From Membranipora membranacea (taxonomy: Eukaryota > Bryozoa > Gymnolaemata > Cheilostomatida > Membraniporidae): a stretch of 64,000 nt of DNA. Made by a program: the position numbers and the translations under genes. This document shows positions 25,373-37,686 of this stretch, piece after piece. The notes below the pieces were generated by a model that was not told where the DNA came from, did not search any database, and saw only the letters and a program-made list of their open reading frames with translations. The DNA lies in the NCBI GenBank assembly GCA_914767715.1, contig OU612066.1:8747001-8811000 (forward strand), written 5' to 3'. The stretch's first letter is position 1. The number at the start of each line of letters is the position of its first letter.

Positions 25373-26300
25373 GTTTATTATTGCATGTATATCTCTGATC
25401 GATGGAGAGTGAATTAATTCACTTAGTAAGAGTACGATCACAGGGAATTTGGTGTGACAACCCGTGTTCAATCTTACTAATAATGGGTGGCTACATGTCA
25501 GGTACTGCTACTAGATTGACTCTTACTATCAGATATACACATGGTAATAGTGTAATGTCGATGTCAGTGTGATTCCTCATGATGCTCAAGATGAAAGTGA
25601 GGCTAAGGATGAAAACGAGGCTCAGACCCCAAGCGGGTGGTCTCGACAATCCAATATATGGAGGAGCAGAAGCAGATCAGCCTGGAGCTACTGTTGATGA
25701 CAATGAGGTCAATGTTGAGGTCAAGGACAGTTACCATGTTTTACTTCTAACTTGATACCCGATCTTGATCCAGCAGATTCAAAGGCCTTTAGCCCTTTAC
25801 CATGCACTTTACATATGGATTTTCTGTTGCAGATTGAAGATATCAACTCTAAAAGTGCCTGGAGATGCGCACAATGAGAAGACTGCAAATGCAAAATTGT
25901 TTACCAGGACAACATACCGCTTGGCTTGAAAAAGTGAACCAGCAAAAAGTGATCATTAGTAGACGAGTTTACGGAGACATGAAAATACAAATATCTCCCT
26001 ACCTTTTGGCTGGCCAGTTACCTTAGTAAGATATTTTGAAAGAAAGAAACAAAGTGGCTAAATTTCATGATGATATACAGGCCACAAAACTGAAAGTGAG
26101 AACTTATCGTCATATGAATTATGAAGGTCAAAGAGAGTGTTGCTATAGCCTTCTCATTGCCAACGCCAACAACAACCAAAAAGTGCTGTGTGAAAAGGCC
26201 TATATAGTTTTTCTCTGATAAAATTCTTTGACTTTCAAATATTTTATCCAACTAGGTGAAAGAAAAGGAAAAAGTTTCGAAACCAAGCGTTACTGCAATG
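25373..26300. other. Intergenic stretch carrying a short asteroid-exon fragment
   Basis: Bases 25770-25880 match 10817-10915, including the acceptor TCTGTTGCAG and the codons for IEDI and WRCAQ, and then diverge with a stop. It is a fragment of the exon-5-like unit at 10873. Nothing else coding is supported here. Confidence 0.5.
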
Positions 26301-26303
26301 TAT

Positions 26304-26996
26304 ACCGTAAGGTCGCGTATTGTAGCCGCATGGTTAATGTCCATGAGTGGTTAAAACTTAGTCAAGCATACGGCGGTTATAATAAGGGCATTGTTTCCAA
26401 ATTCTATAGGCAGGCGGCTAATGAGTGATCCAAGGAGTGAACATACATACTAACTCAGTTGTAACATGCTAGCATCGACTATATATCTCTTATTTTTATT
26501 AACAATATCCGACCTCAGAAGAGACATATAAAATTGGGGAGCTCAATGTATGATAATTTTATGTAGGTTTAACGAGGCAACAACAGTCAAGCAGTTGTTG
26601 CCTCGTTACACCTACATAAAATTATCATCCAATTAGAAATGATCTGACAAATAGTTAACCAATCAGCATTCTTCTTCTCCAACTACCTAGCTAGGTAGTC
26701 GATGCAATGCTTATTATTATGGCAGACAGAAATGTATCATAATGTTTTGTTTTGAAGAAGTAAGTAGGACAGCTGTGGGCTGTGGTCAGGTCTGTGCAGT
26801 GTGGTGGGAGGGCATTAGCATGTTACACATAGTGTGCCCATTTCTTGATCATTATATTGCCTGGGCGGCTAGATATTGTGGTTAAATGACAGTGGGCTTG
26901 CTGGTGTGATATGGCTAAAATCTGTGTTTTGTTTCCTAAATTAATCCAGGCCTGTTCACCAACAAGCCACGTGGTTACAATACGCGACCTTACGGT
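26304..26996. mobile_element. Possible non-autonomous DNA transposon with about 30-bp inverted ends
   Basis: TACCGTAAGGTCGCGTATTG at 26304 is repeated in inverse orientation near 26965-26996 with few mismatches over about 30 bases. A near-perfect hairpin sits in the middle (26548-26630). No transposase frame is present. A TA target duplication is possible at the ends but not certain. Confidence 0.45.
26548..26630. repeat. Hairpin with about 36-base arms
   Basis: Left arm TGATAATTTTATGTAGGT... continuing to CGAGGCAACAAC; right arm GTTGTTGCCTCG... to ACCTACATAAAATTATCA, with a loop of about 9 bases. One extra base in one arm. It may be a foldback MITE core. Confidence 0.7.
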
Positions 26997-27204
26997 AAAT
27001 CTGGAAACCTTGCATCAGCAGCTGTTTCAAGGTTCAATCGGTTCAAGGCTTTACCACATTTCCCTTGATATCCAGCTTCGATTACAACAATTGGTACTTT
27101 TAGGAAGTGAATGCCACTTTCAGAGAGTGTCCGCCATACTTAAAAAACTCTTTATCGTCTTCCTAAAACAATTGATCAACATATATATATTTATACAATC
27201 ATAC

Positions 27205-29235
27205 AGGAAACTTAGGAAAATCTGATCACCATGTTATGCACCTAATACCCACCTACAGACCTCTCTCAACCAACAAACCAATATATATTTCATGCCGTAA
27301 TTATTCTGATGAAAACTGCAATAATCTCCTCGCCCGTTTTGACACTACAATCTGGGAAAACCTAACCCGTGAAGACGACAACATAGACACTCAAACCAAC
27401 GTCATATCAGATTATATCACATTCTGCACAGACCTCTGCATCCCACCTAAAACAGTAAAGAAACAGCTTAACCAAAAACCCTGGATCAACAAAAACATCG
27501 AACGCTTAATAGATCAGAAACACTATGCTCATCAAATTGCAAATAAAAGACTATATCATAAACTGAAAAGAAATGTTAGCACTGCACTCAAAAAATCCAA
27601 ACAAGAATACTCTGCCAAAATACAGCAGCACCTAGTAAACAAACCTGCCAGAGCGTGGAACGATATTAAAAAACTCAGCGGATTACCTACAAATGACACT
27701 ACCCCTACTCCAAGCACAGACTTCAAACCAGAGCTCAACAACTTCTTCTGCCGTTTTGAAAAACCAGACATTAGCCAACCAATTGTAGATTCAACAAAAG
27801 TGACAGCACCTGTTTTTGAAATTAACGACGACACAGTCTTAAAGCAACTGAAATATCTAAATCCTCGCAAAGGGCCAGGGCCGGATGGAGTCATACCTAA
27901 AGTCCTGAAACTTTGTGCCTACCAACTAGCACCAGTCATTACCAAACTATTCACATGCTCTATTAAAAACCATACAACCAACACTCTGGAAAACAGCTAT
28001 TATTAAACCTATACCAAAAGTTAACAAACCTACTCAGCTGAAAGATTACCGAACGATAGCTTGTACTAGCTGCCTATGCAAGATCCTGGAAAGACTCATC
28101 AAATATTATGTAACACAACACACACCAATGGACCCATACCAATTTGCATACAGAACTAATCGATCAACTCAGTTATGTGCCTCACACCATCCATAACCAA
28201 CTTCATTGATAAAGCCCAGACAAACTACGCTCGCTGTCTCTTCCTAGATTTTTCATCAGCCTTCAATACAATTAGAGTAGAATACTTAATCCCACCACTG
28301 CAACGCCTCGACTCAAACATTACACAATGGATTATAAGCGTTCTCAGTAATCGCAGACAACAGGATCTGTACTAAGCCATCTATTGTTTTCATTGTATAC
28401 TGATGGAATTTCAGAACAGAACTTTCATGTCTTAAAATATGCGGATGATACTTGTTTGATTGGACTCATAGGTAATTCCTCTGATTTAGATTGTTATTTT
28501 TCTGAACTAAATAGAATAGCTAATCAATGCTCAGATCTGGACCTCCTTTTAAACGCAGGCAAAACTAAAGAAATGTTATTTTCAACTAAACAAGAAAGAC
28601 CTGTCAGCCCTAGCCTCTTACTTAATGGATCAGTTATTTCTTTCTGTGAGACTACTAAATATCTTGGTGTTGAGATTGACCAGAAGCTTCGATTTGAAGC
28701 CCACATCCAAAATGTTGTTCGTAAGGCAAATCAAAGAATGTAGGTATATAATTAAAAACTTTCTGTATTTGAGTACCAAACCACTTGCATGCATGCTTTT
28801 TAAAAGTTTTACTTTTTCACTTATAATGTATTGTCTACCAGTCCTCTATCCTGCCATTTATCAACGAGATAAGAAGGACACGCGCAAAATATTTAAAGAT
28901 GCTTCCTCGCTCGGATTACAACTTAATTATGATCTCGACACTTTACTTAACACTCATTTAAAAATCGTGTAATGCAGATATTCACTGATGACCAAAACTT
29001 TATCCATAATTACCTCGAACTATGCCCCTCAGGTCGGCTTAGACACCCTAAATACCGCACTGCCTGGGGCAAAGACTGCTTTTTGAGACACATGCGTATT
29101 TATATTAATAATGCAATTTCTCAACTACTTTTTAATAATACTATTTTTGCATGCAAGGCAACTTCATTATTTTTTTAGCAGAGTACGTCTACCAGCAACC
29201 TTTTTCTCACAACTTTTACAGTTAGTGATAGAATA
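27205..29235 (+). pseudogene. CR1/L2-like non-LTR retrotransposon ORF2, 5'-truncated and frameshifted
   Basis: Starts in the end of the APE endonuclease (GKSDHHVMHLIPTYRPLS), then a long open segment (27236-28006) with the pre-RT linker and PRKGPGPDGVIPKVL. After a frameshift near 28000 come KDYRTIACTSCLCKILERLI and DPYQFAYRTNRSTQLC, motif A FLDFSSAFNTI, a deletion before GSVLSHLLFSLYTDG, and motif C KYADDTCL with the catalytic aspartates intact. The C-terminal part runs to ATSLFF at about 29178. Several frameshifts and one deletion make it non-functional. The element copies itself by target-primed reverse transcription in the intact state. A tetranucleotide tail follows at 29238. Confidence 0.9.
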
Positions 29236-29237
29236 CA

Positions 29238-29332
<95 letters not shown>

Positions 29333-29395
29333 AAATCAATCAATTAATCAATCAATCAATCCAATCAATCCAATCAATCAATCCAATCGATCATT
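29238..29395 (+). repeat. (AATC)n microsatellite tail of the LINE
   Basis: About 30 copies of CAAT/AATC, pure for the first 85 bases, then with AATA and CCAAT variants. It follows the LINE 3' end directly, as in retroelements that end in short tandem repeats instead of poly(A). Confidence 0.95.
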
Positions 29396-29852
29396 GATAA
29401 AAAAATCCAAAGTAGCATGGCTTTTATTGCTGTTCTATCCACGTTATAAATATTTGTTGTATGAAATGAAATCAAGTCTCAAACATTTCTGCTTTGTTCA
29501 CCGGCTTGGCTATCCAACCAACCAACCACCATGTGAATTTGTCCAATATATAAACCCGGTGGGTGATTTTTTGTCTGCTTTATCCATACAGTAGAGACAA
29601 GATTATTGTGAACAAAGAAGAAAAGTTAATGGTATACAACACAATATAAGTCTAAGATCATTAAAATTTTCCAGTGAGGCTGTAGTTTGTATACCAAATG
29701 GAAAAGCTCAGAAGGATCTATTTAATTTGTGTCGCCGTATAATAAGCTCTGATTTTTGCAAGAAAACTAGCAGTAGTAACTCAATGGCTGATGGAAGCTT
29801 TATTTTTCTATCCATCTATCTATCTAATTATATCACACATCTGATCTTGATT

Positions 29853-32800
29853 CTAAGCATACGAGACACCCGGAGATGATACAGAATCTCTGCCTACAGA
29901 GCTTGGTTGGGGTGTGGAGGTGTAATCATCCTTCGCCTGCTCCGCTCTACTTCTAGTATTTGTCGAAGTATTGACTTGAGTCTCACGATCACTACTTCCT
30001 ATTGCTTGCCCTACAATAGCAACCACACTATTATTTGCTTTACTTATAGAATTATGCAAGCAAAGAAACAAAGTGAAACAAGATGAATTGATTGAACTGA
30101 AAACAGGGGGTATCTTGAACTACTCAAGAAGAGAAAACTTGAAAGATGGTAATTGATGCTTGAATTAGAGTGGAGTGTTGGTGGTTTGCATTATTAAATG
30201 TGGATATGGATTTGCAGTGCAAGTATGAAGATTTGAACAATCTGAAAGCGACACTTTATTGTCTATAGTATAACAGCATTCTGAAATTGCATATCAATCC
30301 TTAGCTGGCCATTCAGTTACTTTGACTGCTATTGACAATCACTGCGTTTCCATGTAAGTTTTGAGGTCGAGCTGAGGCCAATTAAGAGGCTCTTTGAGCT
30401 ATGGAAATGCCTCCGAGCTCGCGATGAGCTCAAATGTTCAGCTCGCACTTAGCGGCTCACACTACAGCGAGCTTCCGTGGCCGAGCGGTTAGCATCAAAG
30501 ACTCTGACGCAGGAGGCCCGGGTCCCTGTGGTGGCAGCTTTTTTTGATGTCTGATGTTTGATGTTTTTTTCAGCTCTATCATGGAAATAGCTGCATATTT
30601 TGAGATCGAGCCAAAAGATGACAACTCAGCTTGATCTACGCCGACCTCAAAATTCACATGGAAACATGGTGATTAGAATAATTATTGGCACACCGTTCTT
30701 AGGCTGGAGGCATTGAATTTCTTTTCGGCCTAAGAGGGCTGGGTTTTTGTTTTGAACTGGTTTCCAATTGCAATGTACTTTACTATCAAAATATGCATGT
30801 TCTTTTCATATAATTATAAAATCGTCTCTTTATCAAGAGGCATTGTGAACCCTAAGCTCCAAGGAGAAACTTAGCCAATATTGTCATATTATGGCAACAC
30901 ACAAATTAACTACCTGATCATAAAATTATTTGCCTCCAAATTGGTTGTTTTTGACAATGATTAATGTCGCTGTTCTCACATTACCTGTATAATTGTCCTC
31001 AGATGATGGTGAGCATATCCTCCTCATATTTAAGAGATGTATTTTGATTGACTCTCGGAATTTGTTCAGTCTGAACTCAGCCCTGCCATTTGTAACAAAG
31101 AACACAACGCATATTGCTGTATCTGAAAAATAAAGAAAAAAGCGACATTGTGTATTATATAAATTATTACATTGAGAACTGTGAGTCTTCGATTCAAACC
31201 TGTAAATACGTATGTCTATACATTTGTAACTACATCCCCTTTCGTAAGTGTATCGATGCCATACATTTTTGTGCGGTCTATAGCTATAGCCCAGGTATAA
31301 CAACCTCACCTTTGTGTGCAGACAATTTATCTATATTTATTAAGACATACCAAAACAAGGACCTGCTATGCGATGAGCTATCTTCAGGGTGTAGTTGTGT
31401 TTATCTGTTACTATCTCATTAAGTCTGTCCGCTAGCTCACAAGTTAGAAAGAGAAGATAAGCTATCGCAAATACCGTAAAGGGTATGAGTGTCTGATCCA
31501 CAGCAACCTGACAAAAGTAGAAGCATTGTAGACTAGCAACTAGAAGATTCGCTTTAACAATTCCACTATATTTTGTTGTGCTAAGTGGACAAGCTATAGC
31601 ACAGCTCCTACACAATCATAGCTCCCACCTTTCTCTTGCCTATTGCCTAAGTTAAATGTCCTTGTAACTGAGACCGAAACAACCATGCATGTTAAAAAAT
31701 CAATGCACAGAACCAAGGTCACACTTTGCATAGTGTCAGGGTCTCACTCACTTTATATCTCCGAATATTATTGAGTAATGGTTGAGAGCTCTCTGCGTCC
31801 AGACTGTGTCGTGTTCTCCTAAGGTGACAGCCATATATAACTATAAAGGTGATGATGATGGCAACGCATCCGACACTGACTGGAATATACCATCTAAAAA
31901 CAAAACATTTTCTGGGTACTGCAGAAGCAGGTGAAATAAATATTCAGTTGTATTGTGCTGCCCATTTGAACAACTTCCTTAACGACTACTAAAGACCGAA
32001 GCATGTTATAGTAAGGGAAAGTAACTCCCATTCTCTGCATTATGATGTCACAGTCTCCCGGTGGTATCGTAATGCAGAGAATGGGATCTACCTTTTCTTA
32101 TGAAAGGCACTTTTCCACCATCAATAATTCATGCCAAGTAGAGCATTGCATTTTACCATGAAAATCTGGCACAACTTTATCATAATTAACTGCCTGACTG
32201 TAACATAAAATGCTTTAGTCTTTGGGTAGTCTTAGTTTTAACACTTACATAGCTAGCCTCCAGTGATTCCCACCTGGTGTATCCTTAAGTCCACAGTACA
32301 CGCCAGCTGGTCCATATTCATTTTCTATAAAGGGTAATGCTGCAACTCCACATGAGATGACGATGACCATCAATATACAAAACCTTGCAAACAAGCAATA
32401 ATAAAACTGTAGCATAAATTGTCATGTCTTGCATAATGGGTTTTTTAAAGATCAAACCCGACAGCATTTGTGTACCTTTGCAATGGGTTGTTGAGCAGGA
32501 TTCATGGGCGTAATTTGTGTAGGTCATCAATAAATAGGTTAGATGGCATCTAGGAAAAATAGATAATTTGAACATTGAATAAGTTTTACATTCTAACAGT
32601 TCAAGTTTGAATCCATTGACAAAAGATAGTGTCTAAGGTCCAACACCTCTATTCATTTCCCCATTGCTTTACATGCAAACTATGTTGACTTGTCACCTCA
32701 ATAGGCCTGCTTCAGGTTCTTTCAATTCTTTAACCAGACCACTCAAAATGATGGTATGCTCCTGGTCTTCCATATTGGTGACTATGGGTTGAAAAACGGT

Positions 32801-34021
32801 TGTCAGAATTTTTTAGTGGCCCCATATATAAGACCATTGCATTCTGCACACATTTCCGGTCTAATTTACATTAGCCAATCCGTATGCATTGATCTTCCAA
32901 AAATGATTTTGCAAAAAGATTTTCAAACTTTAATTCAATAGATTTCCATTGCAAATACACCTGAAAATATTAACATGGTTCAATATCACTGATAGCAGTG
33001 CTTTTGAATTGGCTACAGCCTCATTTGTCATCAGCATACTAATCATTTTATTTTGGAGGATGGGTGCAACAAGTTGACCTTCACCCAATTACAGGTGTAT
33101 TACCTAATATTGTTCGGTATGACATGGTATGAAAAATGCAATGGTTATATCCTGCTCGGGTCATGTAAACATTTGTATTATTACTGTGATAAACATACCA
33201 CTCAAATCGCTCTATTCTATCATCATATCTGCCAGGAATTATGAGCCTCGCTAAGTAAATAGTGATAATACAAATCCACATAAAACTTGCAAAACCTGCA
33301 ACATTAAAATCTTTCCGTTAACTTCAGACTGAATGCTATGGTATTTGTCTAACCTGCAGCGAGAGCATATTTGAATTTCATATTTAATTCCTAGCTACTT
33401 AACTGCATGACATGACGGGACGGGACTTGACGTGACAAGATGTGACATGCCGTGACGTGACATCTCACAATACTACATATATGAGTGGAAACCAGTACCT
33501 TTATTTATCTCATGAATCTGAAGACATTAGTTCTTACCTGTACATTGTGAAATGAATCCCTCAATCTGACAGCCGAGTCCTCCTTGTCCAACACTCTGAA
33601 ATTAATTAGACAAATAACATGTGACCAATCGAGAATTTATTATTCACTTTGGTGTCCACTTTCTGTAGACGTAATTTAAGTCTTCTCATTTTCATGTTTG
33701 TTCTTGTTTTGTTGTTAGTTTCAGATGCTAGGATCACGAAATCCGACGAACAATTCAGCAGTGGGGCCACTGAGATGATAGGGATACAATCCATCAATAC
33801 TTCTTAGCTACTGAGTTAGAAGTCTCAAATCTCATCATTTATCTTGTTAACTGCATAGAGTGAATGTTTGTAACTGATGAATAGCTCAGTTTGATAGCAA
33901 AATACAAATGACAGAACTCACAGATCGAGGTTTTATATAAACACAGATAACTGTGTACACTCACCGTCATGTGGATTAATGAGTTGATAAGATTACACAT
34001 CATGATGTAGACGAACATCCG
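29853..34021 (-). CDS. Seven-transmembrane receptor, cAMP-receptor-like/GPR157-like; TM1 exon not located
   Basis: Eight exons: 33965-34021, 33538-33595, 33199-33295, 32249-32383, 31752-31893, 31363-31507, 30985-31122 and 29853-30010; all borders are GT-AG and all phases join. Segments in order: MFVYIMMCNLINSLIHMT (TM2), the GLGCQIEGF loop whose Cys probably pairs with the second loop, FMWICIITIYLARLI (TM3), FCILMVIVISCGVAALPF (TM4), EYGPAGVYCGLKD (extracellular loop 2), WYIPVSVGCVAIIITFIVIY (TM5), VAVDQTLIPFTVFAIAYLL (TM6), TAICVVFFVTNGRAEFRLN (TM7), and a Ser/Thr-rich tail ending SSPGVSYA. The YGPAG-x-x-C loop and the exon order suggest the slime-mould cAMP-receptor/GCR1 type, with class B-like orphan receptors as the alternative. 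The start and TM1 should lie to the right of 34022 but were not found. Expected to signal at the plasma membrane; the ligand is unknown. Confidence 0.75.
30335..30675. mobile_element. Foldback/MITE element with a tRNA-like sequence in its loop, in the last receptor intron
   Basis: Left end AATCACTGCGTTTCCATGTA and right end (inverse) AATCACCATGTTTCCATGTG form terminal inverted repeats that extend inward through TTTTGAGGTCG and AGCTGAG. Between them, 30470-30540 has a strong polymerase III A box (GTGGCCGAGCGGTTAGCA) and a degenerate B-box-like GGGTCCC. No target duplication was confirmed. Confidence 0.6.
32027..32085. repeat. Hairpin with perfect 16-base arms in a receptor intron
   Basis: CCCATTCTCTGCATTA at 32027-32042 is exactly complementary to TAATGCAGAGAATGGG at 32070-32085, with a 27-base loop. 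Confidence 0.8.
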
Positions 34022-34790
34022 CTGAAGAAATCAGAAAGGAATACTCATGTTATAGTTCGCCTCGAGACATCGGAACAATGAAGATAAAAGGATATAGTGA
34101 TTTCAGGCCAATGTAAGCATGCCCTTAGATATGTCTCAGAATGGGATGGACATTGCAACCAAAACTTTGATGTTGTTGGATCTTGGTCCATAATTTTAGG
34201 GGCAGTAAAGCTAAATAAAAGTGATCTAAACACCCTATCACTGCAAAAAGCCATGTCAGAATCACTTAATTACCATTAAACCAAGACCGCACGGGAGAAG
34301 CTTGCAATACTCTTGCCCTCTCGGCCTCTCGGAGGCAGGGATTAAGTCTGATCCAATGCATTGTCTGGCGGAGCGTCTGTGAGGGGCAGCCACACCTGTG
34401 CTTTGGCTGATTGATGCGTCCTGCTCCTGCTCTGCTCTCGTGAGGCAGCAAAGTTGGGACCGCTGTCGCTCTAGTCCCTGGACTATCTGGTTGTTCCCTT
34501 GCTATTTATCACTTAAATTGATTCATAAATTATTATTTATTTCATCACAAGCATTCTTTTATATCCATCTTTTTAGCAGCGTATTAAAAAAAATTCTGGC
34601 TCCAGAAATTCTGCCTCCCCTACAGTTTATTCAAAACCTCAGCCCTGTAATATTTTGGGATATAGACGATTTTGCAAATAATAATTTAGGTTTCTCAATT
34701 TTTGAACGCCAAGAAAAATTCAAGGCTCACCTGACTGAATCTTCTGTATTTCCTGAGCAGTAGTAGAATGAGTAGTGTCACAGCTGTGAT
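34022..34790. other. Stretch upstream of the receptor exons; unassigned 121-codon frame and a GC-rich block
   Basis: Bases 34290-34500 are distinctly more GC-rich than their surroundings. A plus-strand frame at 34398-34763 ends in FQNLSP-like and DIDDFANNNLGFSIF residues but matches no family that I recognise; it may belong to the LINE fragment that follows. The missing first receptor exon could be here, but no convincing TM1 was seen. Confidence 0.3.
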
Positions 34791-35351
34791 TGCTACTGAG
34801 ATTGACCGTGATATCTTAGAGACAATCCTGTACATGATAGCTTAGTTATCAATGGTAATAATGTAGAGCAGGTTGACAGTTTTAAATACTTAGGCACTAT
34901 TATTGACAAAAAGCTTAAGTTCCAAGAATATTCCATCGAAGTCATCAAGAAAGCCCGCAAGAGACTTTACATCATGAAGAAGCTGTATTCAATGCATATA
35001 GCTGTGCCTCTTAGAATGCAATGCTATACTACTTTTATTGAATGTATATTTTTGTACCACCTTAGCACTCTATATGGCCACTTATCCTCGTCATCTAGGA
35101 AATCGCTCAATAAAGTTATAAGCCTCGCAGGCTATCTAGGTAGCTGCAAGTTTGACACCATCGAGGCAATATACGAAAGAGTGATGAGAACAAGATGCCT
35201 CAGACTCGTAGCTACTGACCACGCTGACCCAGTATTTACATTCGATAAACTTCCGTCTGGTCGATACAGAGCAATCAAAACGAGGGTAAACATACGAACT
35301 GACTGTTTCCGATCCCTCTGTGTGCGGAAGTTAAATAGTATACTTTTTTAG
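34790..35351 (+). pseudogene. Non-LTR retrotransposon fragment, RT C-terminal region with (ATGA)n tail
   Basis: Encodes VEQVDSFKYLGTIIDKKLKF, then KKARKRLYIMKKLYSMHIAV and a stretch ending VRKLNSILF before a stop at about 35351. FKYLG and the region after it are standard past the polymerase motifs of LINE ORF2. A short frameshift lies near 34960. The 3' end is followed by (ATGA)n at 35497-35521. It is severely 5'-truncated. It is unlike the 27.2 kb LINE in wording, so probably another family. Confidence 0.85.
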
Positions 35352-35496
35352 CCAACTAGTGATAATTCTTACTGTTTATTTATTTTTTTTTCAATTTTTA
35401 CAACCAACCAGACCAAAACTTTTTAATGTTTTACACCATAACTTTTATTGCTCAGCGAAAACAAAATATTTCTCAAACATGATACTGTAATAAACG

Positions 35497-35521
35497 ATGA
35501 ATGAATGAATGAATGAATGAT
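35497..35521 (+). repeat. (ATGA)n tail of the truncated LINE
   Basis: About six copies of ATGA directly after the AATAAACG at the element end. Confidence 0.85.
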
Positions 35522-35724
35522 ATATCTTTCATCAGCAACAGGGTATGCTGCAAAGTTAAACAGGGACTATCACATTGACTTGTGCTCACATTGCTATCTA
35601 TATCTATGCAAGGTAGCAGAGAAATACACATAAACCTTTACATACATCACTGCTTTTACAAATATGTTGGTTGCCTCTGTGAAGGCAGAGAAATATTTAA
35701 AATACAATGTCTTTATGCATCTCT

Positions 35725-35785
35725 ATAGGCAAGGCCACATTTTGTTTTTACAAAAAGTGGTCACATGATAAGGCTAACACATATG
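35725..35785. repeat. Palindromic MITE-like repeat, copy 3
   Basis: GGCCACATTTTGTTTTTACA and AGTGGTCACATGATAAGGCT form inverted arms resembling the units at 5866 and 7015. Confidence 0.4.
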
Positions 35786-35889
35786 ATAATAGTTTTAAAA
35801 CAGCTTAACCTGGATTACCGTTATACCATTTATTTACGAAGTCATTGGGAAATTCGTTTTAACATCAGCTGATGAGAAAGTTCCTCAGT

Positions 35890-36080
35890 GAAATATATAG
35901 TATTATATAGTATAGTATTGTATAGTGTATGGTATATATTAGTATATTAGTATGGTGGTACGGTTCAACAGTGGTTAGTAATACGGTGGTACGGTGGTAC
36001 AGTGGTTAGTAATACGGTGGTACGGTAGTACAGTAATGCAGTAGTGCAGAAGTACAGTATAGTAGTATAGTAGTATATAA
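35890..36080. repeat. Low-complexity GTA/GGTAC-rich tract
   Basis: Irregular repeats of TATAGTA changing into ACGGTGGTAC and GTAGTACA units. No single period. It lies just before a SINE. Confidence 0.7.
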
Positions 36081-36095
36081 TACTCATTGATAAGC

Positions 36096-36360
36096 AGCGA
36101 ATATGATACAGTTGGTTAGCACGCCGTTCTTTCAGCATGCGAATGTTGAAGGTCGTGGGTTCGAATCCCACTTCAGTCCATTTTCTACTTGGGATTGGTT
36201 GGCCTTGCCAAGAAGGCACTTATATTGCGCCGCCCATTCCTCGGGATGGGCGAGTGATAAGACACCTGATTTTAATCAACACCTAACGATACTTACACAC
36301 TGGGCCTCAGTGAATCCGCAGTCGCCTGGGTCAAAACTTTCCATTTCTTCACCATTATGA
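36096..36360 (+). repeat. tRNA-derived SINE
   Basis: A box ATACAGTTGGTTAGCACGCC and B box GGTTCGAATCCC with a perfect T-arm (GTGGG TTCGAAT CCCAC) at 36157-36173. The sequence after the T-arm (TTCAGTC) does not pair with the bases preceding the D-arm, so this is not a functional tRNA gene. A non-tRNA body with the GGCCTTGCCAAGAAGGC hairpin follows. The 3' end is approximate. Confidence 0.65.
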
Positions 36361-37686
36361 AAATGGCTATAATAGTAAGTGACACTCATATCTCCGTATA
36401 CCATTGTAGAGATGCTAGCATTTAATTATTAGCCTCTGCTACCCTGTTATTTGATAAACTTGGCGCTCATGCTCCACGTAAGGCTGTATACTTCAAATAA
36501 TCTTTTCTACACTTGGTGATAAATACTTTCCCCTGTCAATGTAATTTTACAGCAGTGACTCATTTTTGATCATATGATCAAACAAAACTACTTGTGCTAA
36601 GTAAACAATGTCACATGATGCTAAACCAACATGTTACTTCCTTGTCCCCTCTTTATTCAACTAACAAAGGTCAGCTATGTTACAGTGATGACCAAATACA
36701 CAGTGGGACTGAGGGAATATTATCATTTGGGGGCCAAACAACCGCCACTAACATCTAACTTCACCCTTGTCACACTTATCAACCAAGCGCAGGGCCGTAT
36801 TCTACAGCACGGCTGCTAGGGCCTGGCCCTACCAATAATAGATTATTATCAAAGTTGAGAAAAGGTCAAAAATGGCATAATAAACCAATATAACATGTGA
36901 CCCCCTTACGCAATTTTTCATAATCACTCAGTTTAATGACAACATGACAATGACATTAGCTTATTTCCTCTCACTGATCAGACATGATCATTTGCTTAGA
37001 GTGAAGTACAACCCATCACCCAGTTTATTTATCCAACTGCTAGGTATTTAGGGCTAACTTTGGATTTCCCAAAGCCCTCAATGATAGCTAATGAATTTCA
37101 TCAGTCTATTATCAACATTGTTATGTAAAGAGCTCATGGTCAGGTTAAGGTCATATAAAGGCATTCTTATAAAGTTGTGGCAAGAATGGAGGATACATCC
37201 AGCTTATTTAAAGCAACTTCTGCAAGTTCTGCAAGGAATAAGCTTCAAGCATTCATCTACAGGTGAGCTGGTACATGCAAAGCAAATATTTCATGGCTAA
37301 ACTGGCAGTTCCTTCCTATTCCTACCAAATTATGCCCACACTGAGACTGAGTTCATTTTCCACATCTTCTCTAGACTAACCAACCAAGGTGAGGTTGAGA
37401 GTTTACTGTTGGCAGATCCAATGGACAATAGATTCAAATGTAAGTGGAAAGTTACCCTCCCTGTCCAAGGGAGCAGAAGTGCCCCGGCATCAAGGATGTA
37501 ACTATCCATGCTGCCTCATGGGATTCAGCTAATAGCACAAATTGATAGACATGTCAATGCTTAGGAGAGGAGTTGTAAAGATAGCCAGAATTTGGTGTCA
37601 TTGTTCAACTTCATATGGCGTAATCAATAAATTGCTACCAAGCTAATGCTATATGGCATTGTTTCATCAACCTCACGATAAAAGCT

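Noticed and set aside
30470-30540. A tRNA-Leu or tRNA-Ser gene
   Set aside because: Only the A box is good; the T-arm and acceptor stem are not present.
33400-33470. TGACR-rich stretch as a regulatory (CRE/AP-1-like) cluster
   Set aside because: It is an irregular short repeat inside a receptor intron; nothing supports a regulatory role.
36096-36180. A tRNA gene
   Set aside because: T-arm and boxes are good, but the acceptor stem does not pair and a SINE body follows.
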